Part shown: piece by piece, positions 9,187 to 18,259 of the stretch
Layout of the letters: each line of letters begins with the position of its first letter
Position numbering within the stretch: position 1 is the stretch's first letter
NCBI RefSeq assembly: GCF_013822155.1
Contig: NZ_PNJW01000015.1
Span: 1 to 50,820 of the forward strand
Source of the DNA: Flavobacterium sp.
Lineage (GTDB): Bacteria; Bacteroidota; Bacteroidia; Flavobacteriales; Flavobacteriaceae
Direction: 5' to 3'
DNA: 50,820 nucleotides
The notes under the pieces: model-generated
The model's database searches: none
The model's input: only the letters and a program-made list of their open reading frames with translations
What the model was told of the DNA's origin: nothing
Translations under genes and position numbers: made by a program

Positions 9187-9519
9187 CTATTCTAATTCTT
9201 CTTTCACATCAGCATCCGGAGCATTTTTAGCGACAGAAGCAATTCCATTTTCACGTGCTGCTACTGACTCATACATTTCACTGTTTCCAATAATTTGTCC
9301 GTTGGTTGCTTTTAAATTGAAATAAGGTTTCCCGTTTTTAGCTTCCAATCGATCAAAACGTGCATCCACTTGTGAATTTTTACGAACTGACTCAATCCCA
9401 TTTTCACAAGCTGCTTTTGTTGAATAACCTTCACTACCTAAAATTATCTGTCCGTTACCGGCTTTTAGTACAAATTGAAATTCTCCATTTTTTCTTTTAC
9501 TGATTACAAATGATCCCAT
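9187..9519 (-). CDS. YegP family protein, two DUF1508 repeats
   Basis: 110 residues consisting of two tandem copies of the DUF1508 unit (FQFVLKAGNGQIILGSEGY and YFNLKATNGQIIGNSEMY), each followed by an AA.ENGI.SV helix. This is the standard two-repeat YegP layout. The function of the family is not known. The acidic C-terminus (DADVKEELE) is probably disordered. It ends 17 bases from the convergent ATPase gene. Confidence 0.93.
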   Translation of the reverse strand: MGSFVISKRKNGEFQFVLKAGNGQIILGSEGYSTKAACENGIESVRKNSQVDARFDRLEAKNGKPYFNLKATNGQIIGNSEMYESVAARENGIASVAKNAPDADVKEELE

Positions 9520-9613
9520 AATGTATTGTTTTTTTAATTTATAAATTTATCCAACTACTAAATTAATAAGATTTTTTAACATTTCATAACTTTATGATTG
9601 AATTTTTTTACCA

Positions 9614-9643
9614 CAAAAAAAGCCTCGAGTTTCCTCGAAGCTT
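9614..9643 (-). terminator. Intrinsic terminator of tRNA-His
   Basis: On the minus strand AAGCTTCGAG GAAA CTCGAGGCTT forms a 10-bp stem (one G-T pair) capped by a GAAA tetraloop and followed by seven T. It lies 10 bases after the tRNA 3' end. Confidence 0.92.
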
Positions 9644-9653
9644 TGCATTTCTG

Positions 9654-9728
<75 letters not shown>

Positions 9729-9777
9729 ATTTATTTTACGAACTGACCTTAATTGAATAAGGCTTCATTTGCGAGTG

Positions 9778-9808
9778 CAAATATAGTGCAATCCTTTAAT
9801 TTTGCAAA
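9778..9808 (-). promoter_or_regulatory. Promoter of tRNA-His
   Basis: On the minus strand a TTTG (9808-9805) and a TATATTTG (9785-9778) are separated by exactly 19 bases, a full match to the Bacteroidota sigma-ABfr promoter. The -7 element is followed by CACTCGC. The leader to the mature tRNA is about 50 bases. Confidence 0.85.
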
Positions 9809-9823
9809 GATTTTTTTTATTAA

Positions 9824-10543
9824 TTAAATCAAATCACCTAAGCTACTGACAGCCAAATATCTTTCCACAGTAAAACCTTCCGCAAAATCGGTTCCAATTA
9901 ATCTTCCTAAGTCTTGCGAGCGGTATTTAATACTTTCCAAAAAGTTTTTTGTTGCAATTGGCGTCACCGGTTCATCGGTATTCGGATTATAAAACTGAGA
10001 ATCATAAGCCATAATCGCTTCCATTTTTTTGTCCATAAATCCAGTAATATCTACTACAAAATCAGGTTCAATAGATTTCCATTGAATATAATGATAAACT
10101 AATTTGGGTCGCCAAGCTGCTTGAATATTACCTTCTAACATTGTTTCCACTTTCTTTAAACCTGCTAAAAAACAAGAATCTGAAATCAACTTACTTCCTT
10201 TCGCATGATCAATATGGCGGTCATCAACGGCATTACACAAAACAATTTCCGGTCTGTACTTCCGAATCATTTCAATCACTTGCAGCTGATGTGCTTCGTC
10301 ATTCACAAAAAATCCATCACGCATTTTAAGATTTTCTCTCACTGTAACGCCCAAAATTTGTGCTGCATTAGTTGCTTCCTGAAAACGGATTTCAGCAGAT
10401 CCTCTAGTACCCAATTCTCCTTGCGTTAAATCAATTATTCCAACCGATTTTCCCAAAGAAACTTCTTTAGCTAATGTTCCGGCACAGCCCAATTCCACAT
10501 CATCAGGATGAGCTCCAAAAGCAAGAATATCTAATTTCATCAT
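9824..10543 (-). CDS. bshB1: Bacillithiol biosynthesis deacetylase BshB1
   Basis: 239 residues of the PIG-L/LmbE deacetylase family. The zinc motif AHPDDVELGC sits near residues 11-20, followed by DLTQGELGTRGSAEIRFQEA, which is characteristic of BshB1. A third metal-ligand histidine lies in DDRHIDHAKGS. The enzyme removes acetate from GlcNAc-malate to give GlcN-malate, the second step of bacillithiol synthesis. Start may be the first or second of two adjacent Met codons. It follows menF by 11 bases on the same strand, so the three genes 12,010-9,824 probably form an operon. Confidence 0.92.
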   Translation of the reverse strand: MMKLDILAFGAHPDDVELGCAGTLAKEVSLGKSVGIIDLTQGELGTRGSAEIRFQEATNAAQILGVTVRENLKMRDGFFVNDEAHQLQVIEMIRKYRPEIVLCNAVDDRHIDHAKGSKLISDSCFLAGLKKVETMLEGNIQAAWRPKLVYHYIQWKSIEPDFVVDITGFMDKKMEAIMAYDSQFYNPNTDEPVTPIATKNFLESIKYRSQDLGRLIGTDFAEGFTVERYLAVSSLGDLI

Positions 10544-10554
10544 TTTTTATTGCG

Positions 10555-11580
10555 TTAAAGTATTGTTCGCATCGTCATCGACTTATGCTCTGTTTCAAAA
10601 AATTCTTTTTCAGGATTACTGTCGGCTGTTATTCCACAACCTACATAAATAATCGCTTTTCCATCCTCTATTTTCATACACCGCAAATTTACAAAAAGAT
10701 TTGCAGTGGAAGTGGTTGTATCCCAAAGGCCGAGATAACCGGTGTAGAACTCACGATTATAATTTTCATTTTTTAAAATAAATTCCAAGGCCGATTCTTT
10801 TGGAAATCCACAAACAGCCGGTGTTGGATTCAACTGATTAAGAATCGTTTTAATATTTTCATCGGAATACACATTTCCGGTAATCGTTGTTTTCAAATGA
10901 ACTAATTCTCCCGCTTCAACCGTTGTTGGCTCAGCAACTTTTAACGTTAATACTTCTTCATGTAAACATTCTAAAATAAAATCCGTAACCACTTGTTGCT
11001 CATGTTTTTCTTTAGCTGACCAATCTATAAAATCAGCTTTTTTTTGCGTTCCTGCTAAGGCTACCGTTTCAAAATTGTGATTTGTAACTTTCAAAAGTTG
11101 TTCCGGTGAAGCACCCATCCAGCATCCAATTTTCGGATGATAATAAACATAACAAAATGCAGATGGATAGCGTTGCACCATTTTATAAAAGGAATCAACA
11201 CAATCCACATCGGTTTCAACTACAATAGAACGAGACAAAACTACTTTTTCAAAAAAGCTTTCTTTGATTTGTTCAACTGCCAAAGTTACTATTCGTTCAA
11301 AATCTTGTTTTTCACTTTCAATAAACGAAATTTCAAAAGGTTCAGATTGAATCGCATTGCCTTTAAAATCTTCTTCTATAAAAACAGAGTTATCATTTGG
11401 AATTACCAGTACTTCCTTTGAATTAAAAGAAGCAATAATAAATCCATCTTGCTCTTTAAATTGGTAAACAGTATCGTTTGTTTGTAACAAAGCACAAACT
11501 TTTTTGCTATTAGGCAATGCATAAAGCACGAAAGGTAATTTATTGCTAAGTTGTGCATTTACTTTAGATAAAACACTCAT
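10555..11580 (-). CDS. menF: Isochorismate synthase (chorismate-binding)
   Basis: 341 residues with the chorismate-binding domain over the C-terminal two thirds: KVVLSRS (catalytic lysine region), GCWMGASPEQLL, ALAGTQKK, LNPTPAVCGFPK, and the closing YVGCGITADSNPEKEF. It converts chorismate to isochorismate. Its partner in the operon is a hotdog thioesterase, which fits menaquinone synthesis (MenF) better than a siderophore pathway; no other siderophore genes are visible. The thioesterase stop lies 4 bases upstream of this start. Confidence 0.9.
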   Translation of the reverse strand: MSVLSKVNAQLSNKLPFVLYALPNSKKVCALLQTNDTVYQFKEQDGFIIASFNSKEVLVIPNDNSVFIEEDFKGNAIQSEPFEISFIESEKQDFERIVTLAVEQIKESFFEKVVLSRSIVVETDVDCVDSFYKMVQRYPSAFCYVYYHPKIGCWMGASPEQLLKVTNHNFETVALAGTQKKADFIDWSAKEKHEQQVVTDFILECLHEEVLTLKVAEPTTVEAGELVHLKTTITGNVYSDENIKTILNQLNPTPAVCGFPKESALEFILKNENYNREFYTGYLGLWDTTTSTANLFVNLRCMKIEDGKAIIYVGCGITADSNPEKEFFETEHKSMTMRTIL

Positions 11581-11584
11581 AAAT

Positions 11585-12010
11585 TTATACTTTTCTTGGT
11601 AAAATCATATTAGTCAATTTACAAAGTGAAATTAATTTATCCTCCTCATCTGTAATTTTAATTTCCCATAAATGAATACTTCTGCCTTGGTGAATTATCC
11701 GAGCTGTTCCATAAACTTCTCCTTCACGTTTACTTTTCAAATGATTTGCAGAAATTTCGATTCCTCTTACTTCTTGTTTTTCAGGATTTATATATAGGAT
11801 GGAAGCAGCACTTCCTACACTTTCCGCTAAAGCAACAGAAGCTCCACCATGTAGCAATCCCATTGGTTGATGAACATTGGGGTTTACCGGCATTTTAGCT
11901 TTTAAAAAACCTTCCCCGGCATCTATAAATTCTATTTCGAGTGTTTCCATTAAGGTGTTTTTGCTCCATTCGTTGCACTTTTGCAACACTTTTTCTTTAT
12001 CAAAAGCCAT
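11585..12010 (-). CDS. PaaI/MenI-like hotdog thioesterase
   Basis: 141 residues, one hotdog-fold domain. PMGLLHGGASVALAESVGSA holds the helix and the catalytic Glu seen in EntH/YdiI/MenI-type thioesterases; LKSKREGEVYGTARIIHQG forms the sheet. It lies directly before isochorismate synthase and would fit 1,4-dihydroxy-2-naphthoyl-CoA hydrolysis in menaquinone synthesis. A proofreading or phenylacetyl-CoA role cannot be excluded. It is the first gene of a three-gene operon. Confidence 0.85.
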   Translation of the reverse strand: MAFDKEKVLQKCNEWSKNTLMETLEIEFIDAGEGFLKAKMPVNPNVHQPMGLLHGGASVALAESVGSAASILYINPEKQEVRGIEISANHLKSKREGEVYGTARIIHQGRSIHLWEIKITDEEDKLISLCKLTNMILPRKV

Positions 12011-12017
12011 TTTTTAC

Positions 12018-12139
12018 ATTTTTGGTAAAATTACTAAAGAAATATAGAATTTAGTCGCTCCTGATAAACTAAAATCATTTTTTAATCGTTTAAAGAATAG
12101 TTTTGTCAATTCAATTTATTCGTTAATTTTACCAAAAAT
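12018..12139. promoter_or_regulatory. Divergent promoter region with 16-bp inverted repeat
   Basis: ATTTTTGGTAAAATTA at 12018-12033 is the exact reverse complement of TAATTTTACCAAAAAT at 12124-12139. Each copy sits directly before the start codon of one of two divergent genes and contains a -7-like TAATTTTA. The right copy has a TTTG at 12102-12105, 18 bases before the -7. These could be two equivalent promoters or a shared operator. Confidence 0.5.
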
Positions 12140-12146
12140 CAGGCTC

Positions 12147-13712
12147 ATGCGTAATTCTCTTTTTCTACTATTTATTGTCTTTGCCATCTCTATTACTTCT
12201 TGTCGAAACGACTTTGAATTTGAACCAAGTACCGGTGGATTAGAATTTTCAAGAGACACTATTTATATGGATACGGTTTTTACTAATGTTAGTTCAAGTA
12301 CGTATACCTTAAAAGTGTATAACAGATCGAACAAAGACATCAGCATTCCTCAAATTAAATTGGGAAAAGGATTAGAATCTAAATACCGAATGACAGTAGA
12401 TGGCATGGTGGGAAATAACCGAATTTTTGAAAATGTGGAAATGCTTGCTAAAGACAGTATGTACATTTTTATTGAAACTACCGTTGATATTGCAGAAGCA
12501 AATCCTTCCGATTTTTTATATACCGATCAAATTGAATTTGGTTCCGGTTCAACACTGCAAAAAGTAGAATTAGTTACGTTAATTCAAGATGCTTATTTTC
12601 TTTATCCACAACGTTTTGATGATGGAACAACCGAAACATTACCCATTGGTGATGAGGAAGTTTATGGATTTTATTTAGACGAAAATGACCCAACAAATGG
12701 TAATGAATATGTTTGGAATAATTCAAAACCGTATGTAATTTATGGATATGCCGCAGTTCCGGCAAACAAAACATTAACCGTTCAGGCCGGTGCCCAAATT
12801 CATTTTCATGCCGATTCCGGATTAATTGTTGGCGAAAACGGTTCTATTAAAGTGAATGGTTTACCTTCAAATAATCCTGAAAATCTACTTGAAAATCATG
12901 TGATTTTCGAAGGTGATCGCTTAGAACCTTTATATGACGATGTTCCCGGTCAGTGGGGAACGATTTGGCTCACGCAAGGCAGTAAAAATAATGAATTTAC
13001 CAATTGTCTTATTAAAAATGGAACAGTTGGAATACTAGTAACAGGCAACACAAACTTAGCTAATCCTGAAGCCGATGTTAAGTTGAAAAACGTGCAAATT
13101 TACGACCATTCTAACGTAGGTGTTTTAGCAAGAACCGGTTACATTACCGGAGAAAATGTCGTCATCAATAGTGCCGGTCAAGCGGCTTTAGCATGTTCTT
13201 ATGGAGGAAAATACAACTTCAATCATTCAACCTTTAACAATAATTGGCCCAGTTCAAAACAAGTTTCTGTTTTACTGAATAATTATATCGAAGGGGCCGT
13301 TCCCGAAATTCAACCGATGGTAGAGGCAACTTTTACTAATTGTATTATCTACGGTTATAATCAAATTCAAATGATTATTGATAGTAAGGATGCTGAAGTT
13401 TTTAACTATAAATTTGACCACTGTTTGATTAAATTCAATAATGTAAACAATGTTTTTACAAACAATCCATTATATCAATTTTCTACAGATACAGAACATT
13501 ATATTAATTGTTTAATTGCAACAAACTCAGCAGTATTCAATCCCGACTTTTTTGATATAAATTCAAATCAGTTAATTATTGGTGCTGATTCAGCTGCTAT
13601 AGGTCAAGCTAACTTCAGTTTTTCTTCCGGCACATTTGATATCCTAGGAAAACCACGAATTTCACCTGCTGATTTAGGTGCTTATAATTTTGTTGTTTTT
13701 GAAGAAGATTAA
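12147..13712 (+). CDS. Lipoprotein with right-handed parallel beta-helix
   Basis: 521 residues. The signal MRNSLFLLFIVFAISITSC predicts lipidation at Cys19. Residues about 30-150 form an immunoglobulin-like all-beta domain (DTIYMDTVFTNVSSSTYTLKVYN). From about 200 on there are short beta-helix rungs (KTLTVQAGAQIHFHADSGLI, then FTNCLIKNGTVGILVTGN). The C-terminus (ILGKPRISPADLGAY) is the usual end of Bacteroidota beta-helix surface proteins. Such folds often bind or cleave polysaccharide, but no catalytic motif is evident. The function is therefore unknown. Confidence 0.82.
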   Translation: MRNSLFLLFIVFAISITSCRNDFEFEPSTGGLEFSRDTIYMDTVFTNVSSSTYTLKVYNRSNKDISIPQIKLGKGLESKYRMTVDGMVGNNRIFENVEMLAKDSMYIFIETTVDIAEANPSDFLYTDQIEFGSGSTLQKVELVTLIQDAYFLYPQRFDDGTTETLPIGDEEVYGFYLDENDPTNGNEYVWNNSKPYVIYGYAAVPANKTLTVQAGAQIHFHADSGLIVGENGSIKVNGLPSNNPENLLENHVIFEGDRLEPLYDDVPGQWGTIWLTQGSKNNEFTNCLIKNGTVGILVTGNTNLANPEADVKLKNVQIYDHSNVGVLARTGYITGENVVINSAGQAALACSYGGKYNFNHSTFNNNWPSSKQVSVLLNNYIEGAVPEIQPMVEATFTNCIIYGYNQIQMIIDSKDAEVFNYKFDHCLIKFNNVNNVFTNNPLYQFSTDTEHYINCLIATNSAVFNPDFFDINSNQLIIGADSAAIGQANFSFSSGTFDILGKPRISPADLGAYNFVVFEED

Positions 13713-13758
13713 CTTTTATTTCATAATTTTACTAAACTAACCTTAAAATAATAAAATT

Positions 13759-14400
13759 ATGAAACTTAAATTTTTATCAATTATTGCGATTATTTTGTTT
13801 GTTTCTTGTGGAAAAAAAGAAGAAACCAAACCTGAAACTACCACAGCTAAAGATACAACCGCAGTGGAAGAGATAGCCGTAACCGTTCCTGATTCAGCAA
13901 CGATAGCAAAAGCATGGGAAGATTATATGACTCCCGCAGAACAACATAAAATGCTTGCTCTTGAAAATGGTACTTGGAACGAAGAAATGACTATGTGGAT
14001 GGAACCGGGAGCTGAACCGATGAAAAACACCATGACAGCTGTTTCAAAAATGATTTATGGTGATCGTTATCAAGAAACTGTTCACAAAGGCGATTTTATG
14101 GGAATGCCTTTCGAAGGAAAAAGTACGTTGGCATTCAACAAAGCTTCACAAGAATATACTTCTACTTGGATTGACAACATGAGTACCGGAATTATGGTTA
14201 TCAGCGGAAAATATGATGAAGCTACTAAAACCATAAATTTCTCCGGTACAACGGTAGATCCGGTTACTAAAAAGGAAAAAACAGTTCGTGAAACATATAC
14301 CATTGTGGATGAAAACACCCGTAAAATGGAAATGTTTGATGTTGATTACAGCGGTAAAGAATACAAAAGCATGGAAATCATGATGACTAGAAAAAAATAG
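13759..14400 (+). CDS. DUF1579 lipoprotein
   Basis: 213 residues. MKLKFLSIIAIILFVSC is a lipoprotein signal, followed by a Lys/Glu/Thr-rich linker. A DUF1579 domain follows, with its typical start (HKMLALENGTWNEEMTMW), middle (GDRYQETVHKGDFMGMPFEG) and end (YTIVDENTRKMEMFDVD). The family has a lipocalin-like beta-barrel and no assigned function. A strong terminator follows. Confidence 0.88.
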   Translation: MKLKFLSIIAIILFVSCGKKEETKPETTTAKDTTAVEEIAVTVPDSATIAKAWEDYMTPAEQHKMLALENGTWNEEMTMWMEPGAEPMKNTMTAVSKMIYGDRYQETVHKGDFMGMPFEGKSTLAFNKASQEYTSTWIDNMSTGIMVISGKYDEATKTINFSGTTVDPVTKKEKTVRETYTIVDENTRKMEMFDVDYSGKEYKSMEIMMTRKK

Positions 14401-14421
14401 TTTAACTAATTTTTTTAATAC

Positions 14422-14451
14422 AAAAAAGACTGTCTTCACAGTCTTTTTTTT
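14422..14451 (+). terminator. Intrinsic terminator (bidirectional symmetry)
   Basis: AAAAAAGACTGT CTTC ACAGTC followed by eight or more T gives a stem of at least 6 G/C-containing pairs extended by A-T pairs, 21 bases after the DUF1579 stop. Confidence 0.9.
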
Positions 14452-14476
14452 GTTTACAACTCTTGCATAAATATAC

Positions 14477-14507
14477 TTTGAAACTATCAATTTTAGATGT
14501 AAATTTG
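14477..14507 (+). promoter_or_regulatory. purL promoter
   Basis: TTTG at 14477-14480 and TAAATTTG at 14500-14507 are separated by 19 bases, matching the Bacteroidota -33/-7 consensus in full. The ATG of purL is 29 bases downstream of the -7. Confidence 0.8.
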
Positions 14508-14535
14508 CATCTACAACAACACAAATAATTTTACT

Positions 14536-17500
14536 ATGATTCATTTCTTCGGAAACGAAAGTGCTACTGTTTTTGCCGTTCAATCGCAAAACGAACTTTC
14601 GGCTCAGGACATCTCAAAATTAAACTGGCTTTTTGGCAATACAAATAAAATAGAAAAATCCGTCCTTACGGATTTTTTTGTTGGACCACGTGCCGCAATG
14701 GTCACCCCTTGGAGTACCAATGCTGTAGAAATCACTCAAAATATGGGGATTTCCGGAATCATTCGTATGGAAGAATTTCATAAAGCTGAAAGTAACGATA
14801 CTGATTTCGATCCGATGTTATTTCAAAAATACAGCGAATTACATCAGGAAATTTTTACCATTAATATCCAACCGGAATCCATCAAAGAAATTGATGACAT
14901 AGCCGCTTACAACAAAAAAGAAGGTTTATCTTTAAGTGAAGAAGAAGTCAATTATTTGAATACGCTAGCCATAAAACTAAAACGGAATCTAACAGATTCT
15001 GAAGTTTTTGGTTTTTCTCAAGTAAATTCAGAACATTGCCGTCATAAAATTTTCAACGGAACATTTGTGATTGATGGTGAAGAAAAACCTTCTTCCCTAT
15101 TCAAATTAATCAAAAAAACAGCTGCCGAAAATCATAACGATATTGTTTCAGCATACAAAGATAATGTTGCGTTTATCAAAGGACCAACTGTAGAACAATT
15201 TGCTCCTAAAAGTGCCGATAAAGCTGATTTTTATCAAACCAAAACATACGATTCGGTTATTTCTATTAAAGCTGAAACGCATAATTTTCCTACAACGGTT
15301 GAACCTTTCAATGGTGCCGCTACCGGTTCAGGTGGAGAAATCAGAGACAGACTTGCCGGTGGACAAGGTTCACTTCCATTAGCTGGAACTGCGGTTTACA
15401 TGACTTCTTATTCTCGCTTGGAAGAAACCCGCCCGTGGGAAAATGCCATGAATGAACGCAAATGGTTGTATCAAACACCTATGGATATTTTAATCAAAGC
15501 ATCCAATGGAGCTTCTGATTTTGGAAATAAATTCGGTCAGCCTTTAATTACAGGGTCAGTTTTGACTTTTGAACACGAAGAAGAAGCAAGAAAACTTGGT
15601 TTTGATAAAGTAATCATGTTAGCAGGTGGTATTGGCTACGGAAAAGCCGAACAAGCCCAAAAACACGAACCAAAAATTGGCGATAAAATCGTAATTTTGG
15701 GTGGCGAAAATTATCGAATCGGAATGGGTGGAGCAGCCGTTTCCTCCGCTGATACCGGAGCTTTTGGTTCAGGAATCGAACTAAATGCCATCCAACGTTC
15801 TAATCCGGAAATGCAAAAAAGAGCAGCCAATGCTATTCGAGGCTTGGTAGAAAGTGATGAAAACCCAATTGTTTCCATTCACGATCACGGTGCAGGCGGA
15901 CACTTAAATTGTTTATCAGAATTAGTAGAAGCGACAGGTGGATTAATCGATTTAGACAAATTGCCTGTTGGCGACCCTACCCTTTCTGCCAAAGAAATTA
16001 TTGGTAATGAAAGTCAGGAACGCATGGGATTGGTAATTGGACAAAAAGAGGTTGACATACTACATCGAATTGCTGATAGAGAACGTTCCCCGATGTATGA
16101 AGTAGGAGATGTTACCGGAGACCATCGTTTCACGTTTAAATCAAAATCAACCGGAGCTAAACCGATGGATTTTGAATTGGATGATATGTTTGGAAGTTCC
16201 CCCAAAGTAATAATGAATGACACTACGGTAGATAGAAATTACACCGAAATTAACTATCAAGAATCTGAATTTACTACCTATTTAGAACAAATCCTTCAAC
16301 TTGAAGCTGTTGCTTGTAAAGATTGGTTAACTAATAAAGTTGATCGTTGCGTAGGAGGAAAAGTGGCCAAACAACAATGTGCAGGACCGCTACAATTACC
16401 CTTAAACAATGTCGGTGTAATGGCATTGGATTACAAAGGAAAAGAAGGAATTGCCACTACCATTGGGCACTCCCCAATCTCGGCCTTAATCGATCCGAGA
16501 GCAGGAAGTAGAAACGCCATTGGAGAAGCTCTTTCCAACATCGTTTTTGCTCCCTTGAAAGACGGCTTAAAAAGTGTTTCGTTATCAGCAAACTGGATGT
16601 GGGCTTGCAAAAACGAAGGTGAAGATGCTCGTTTATATGAAGCCGTAGAAGCTTGTTCGGATTTTGCAATCGAATTAGGAATCAACATTCCAACCGGAAA
16701 AGATTCGCTTTCCATGAAGCAAAAATATGCCGATATGGAAGTAATTGCTCCGGGAACGGTCATTATTTCTGCTGCCGGAAATTGCAACGATATTACTAAA
16801 GTAGTGGAACCGGTTTTACAAAAAGATGAAGGTTCAATTTACTATATTAATTTATCTCAAGACGAATTTAAATTAGGTGGTTCTTCGTTTGCTCAAGTGA
16901 GAAATGCCATCGGGAAAGAAACACCAACCATCAAAAATGCTGCATTCTTCAAAAAAGCATTTAATGTAATTCAGGAATTAATTAAAAATGATGAAATTGC
17001 TGCCGGTCATGATATTGGTAGTGGCGGATTAATTACCACTTTATTAGAAATGTGTTTTGCCGATAATCAACTGGGGGCTAAACTTGATTTTACAGTTTTC
17101 AGTCAAAAAGATATATTGAAAATACTTTTTGCAGAAAATATTGGAATAGTTCTTCAAGCAAAAGATGATGTCATTTTTGAATCCTTTTTAAAGGAAGAAA
17201 ATATTGAGTTTTTCAAGTTAGGCAACGTCGTTGAGAATAATTGGTTAGAAATAGGAAACTGGAAATTAGACATTTCTAAATACAGAGACGATTGGTTCAA
17301 AACATCCTATTTATTAGACCAAAAACAAACCAAAAACGGAAAAGCAGCAGCAAGATTTGCAAATTATAAAATGCAACCTTTAGCGTATTCATTTCCCACT
17401 CATTTCACAGGTCAAAAACCAAGTATTGACGATTCAAAACCTCGCCCAAAAGCCGCTATTATTCGTGAAAAAGGAAGTAATTCTGAACGTGAAATGGCTA

Positions 17501-18189
17501 ACGCCATGTTTATGGCCGGTTTTGATGTGAAAGATGTACACATGACCGACTTAATTTCCGGGCGGGAAAACTTAGAAGAAATCCAATTTATTGGAGCAGT
17601 AGGTGGGTTTTCAAATTCAGATGTTTTGGGTTCTGCCAAAGGTTGGGCGGGAGCCTTTTTATACAACGAAAAAGCAAAAACAGCGTTAGATAATTTCTTC
17701 AAACGAGAAGACACTCTTTCAGTCGGAATTTGTAATGGTTGCCAATTGTTTATGGAATTAGAAGTCATTAATCCGGAACATGAAATTCACGGAAAAATGC
17801 ATCATAACGATAGCCACAAACATGAAAGCATTTTTACTTCCGTAAAAGTTCAGGAAAATAATTCCGTGATGCTTAAAACATTAGCCGGTACAACATTAGG
17901 AGTTTGGGTTTCGCATGGTGAAGGAAAATTCAAATTGCCCTACGAAGAAAGTCAATACAACATTGTGGCCAAATACGGTTACGAAAATTATCCTGCAAAT
18001 CCAAATGGCTCCGATTTTAATACTGCCATGCTGTGCGACAAAACCGGTCGTCATTTAGTGATGATGCCACACATTGAACGTTCCACTTTCCCTTGGAATT
18101 GGGCTCATTATCCAAAAGACAGAAACGATGAAGTTTCACCTTGGCTAGAAGCGTTTGTGAATGCTCGTTTGTGGATTGAAAAACATTAA
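14536..18189 (+). CDS. purL: Phosphoribosylformylglycinamidine synthase, single-chain
   Basis: 1,217 residues, the long fused form. Order: N-terminal PurS-like domain; the signature VNSEHCRHKIFNG near residue 160; the first ATPase-type domain (GAATGSGGEIRDRLAGGQG); the second (GKDSLSMKQKYADME); and a C-terminal class I glutamine amidotransferase. The amidotransferase has its nucleophile Cys in GICNGCQLF near residue 1065 and the His/Glu pair around PHIERSTFPWNW. It converts FGAR to FGAM using glutamine and ATP, step 4 of purine synthesis, in the cytoplasm. It is transcribed alone from a canonical promoter. purB lies in the same window but 22 kb away. Confidence 0.98.
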   Translation: MIHFFGNESATVFAVQSQNELSAQDISKLNWLFGNTNKIEKSVLTDFFVGPRAAMVTPWSTNAVEITQNMGISGIIRMEEFHKAESNDTDFDPMLFQKYSELHQEIFTINIQPESIKEIDDIAAYNKKEGLSLSEEEVNYLNTLAIKLKRNLTDSEVFGFSQVNSEHCRHKIFNGTFVIDGEEKPSSLFKLIKKTAAENHNDIVSAYKDNVAFIKGPTVEQFAPKSADKADFYQTKTYDSVISIKAETHNFPTTVEPFNGAATGSGGEIRDRLAGGQGSLPLAGTAVYMTSYSRLEETRPWENAMNERKWLYQTPMDILIKASNGASDFGNKFGQPLITGSVLTFEHEEEARKLGFDKVIMLAGGIGYGKAEQAQKHEPKIGDKIVILGGENYRIGMGGAAVSSADTGAFGSGIELNAIQRSNPEMQKRAANAIRGLVESDENPIVSIHDHGAGGHLNCLSELVEATGGLIDLDKLPVGDPTLSAKEIIGNESQERMGLVIGQKEVDILHRIADRERSPMYEVGDVTGDHRFTFKSKSTGAKPMDFELDDMFGSSPKVIMNDTTVDRNYTEINYQESEFTTYLEQILQLEAVACKDWLTNKVDRCVGGKVAKQQCAGPLQLPLNNVGVMALDYKGKEGIATTIGHSPISALIDPRAGSRNAIGEALSNIVFAPLKDGLKSVSLSANWMWACKNEGEDARLYEAVEACSDFAIELGINIPTGKDSLSMKQKYADMEVIAPGTVIISAAGNCNDITKVVEPVLQKDEGSIYYINLSQDEFKLGGSSFAQVRNAIGKETPTIKNAAFFKKAFNVIQELIKNDEIAAGHDIGSGGLITTLLEMCFADNQLGAKLDFTVFSQKDILKILFAENIGIVLQAKDDVIFESFLKEENIEFFKLGNVVENNWLEIGNWKLDISKYRDDWFKTSYLLDQKQTKNGKAAARFANYKMQPLAYSFPTHFTGQKPSIDDSKPRPKAAIIREKGSNSEREMANAMFMAGFDVKDVHMTDLISGRENLEEIQFIGAVGGFSNSDVLGSAKGWAGAFLYNEKAKTALDNFFKREDTLSVGICNGCQLFMELEVINPEHEIHGKMHHNDSHKHESIFTSVKVQENNSVMLKTLAGTTLGVWVSHGEGKFKLPYEESQYNIVAKYGYENYPANPNGSDFNTAMLCDKTGRHLVMMPHIERSTFPWNWAHYPKDRNDEVSPWLEAFVNARLWIEKH

Positions 18190-18213
18190 GTAAATATAAA
18201 TTTTTTCTAAATT

Positions 18214-18242
18214 TTTGTACAATATTTTAAAAGCTATATTTG
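18214..18242 (+). promoter_or_regulatory. Promoter of the LTA-synthase-like gene
   Basis: TTTG at 18214-18217 and TATATTTG at 18235-18242 are spaced by 17 bases. The start codon follows 17 bases after the -7 element. Confidence 0.65.
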
Positions 18243-18259
18243 CTTCATAAAATAGAAAA

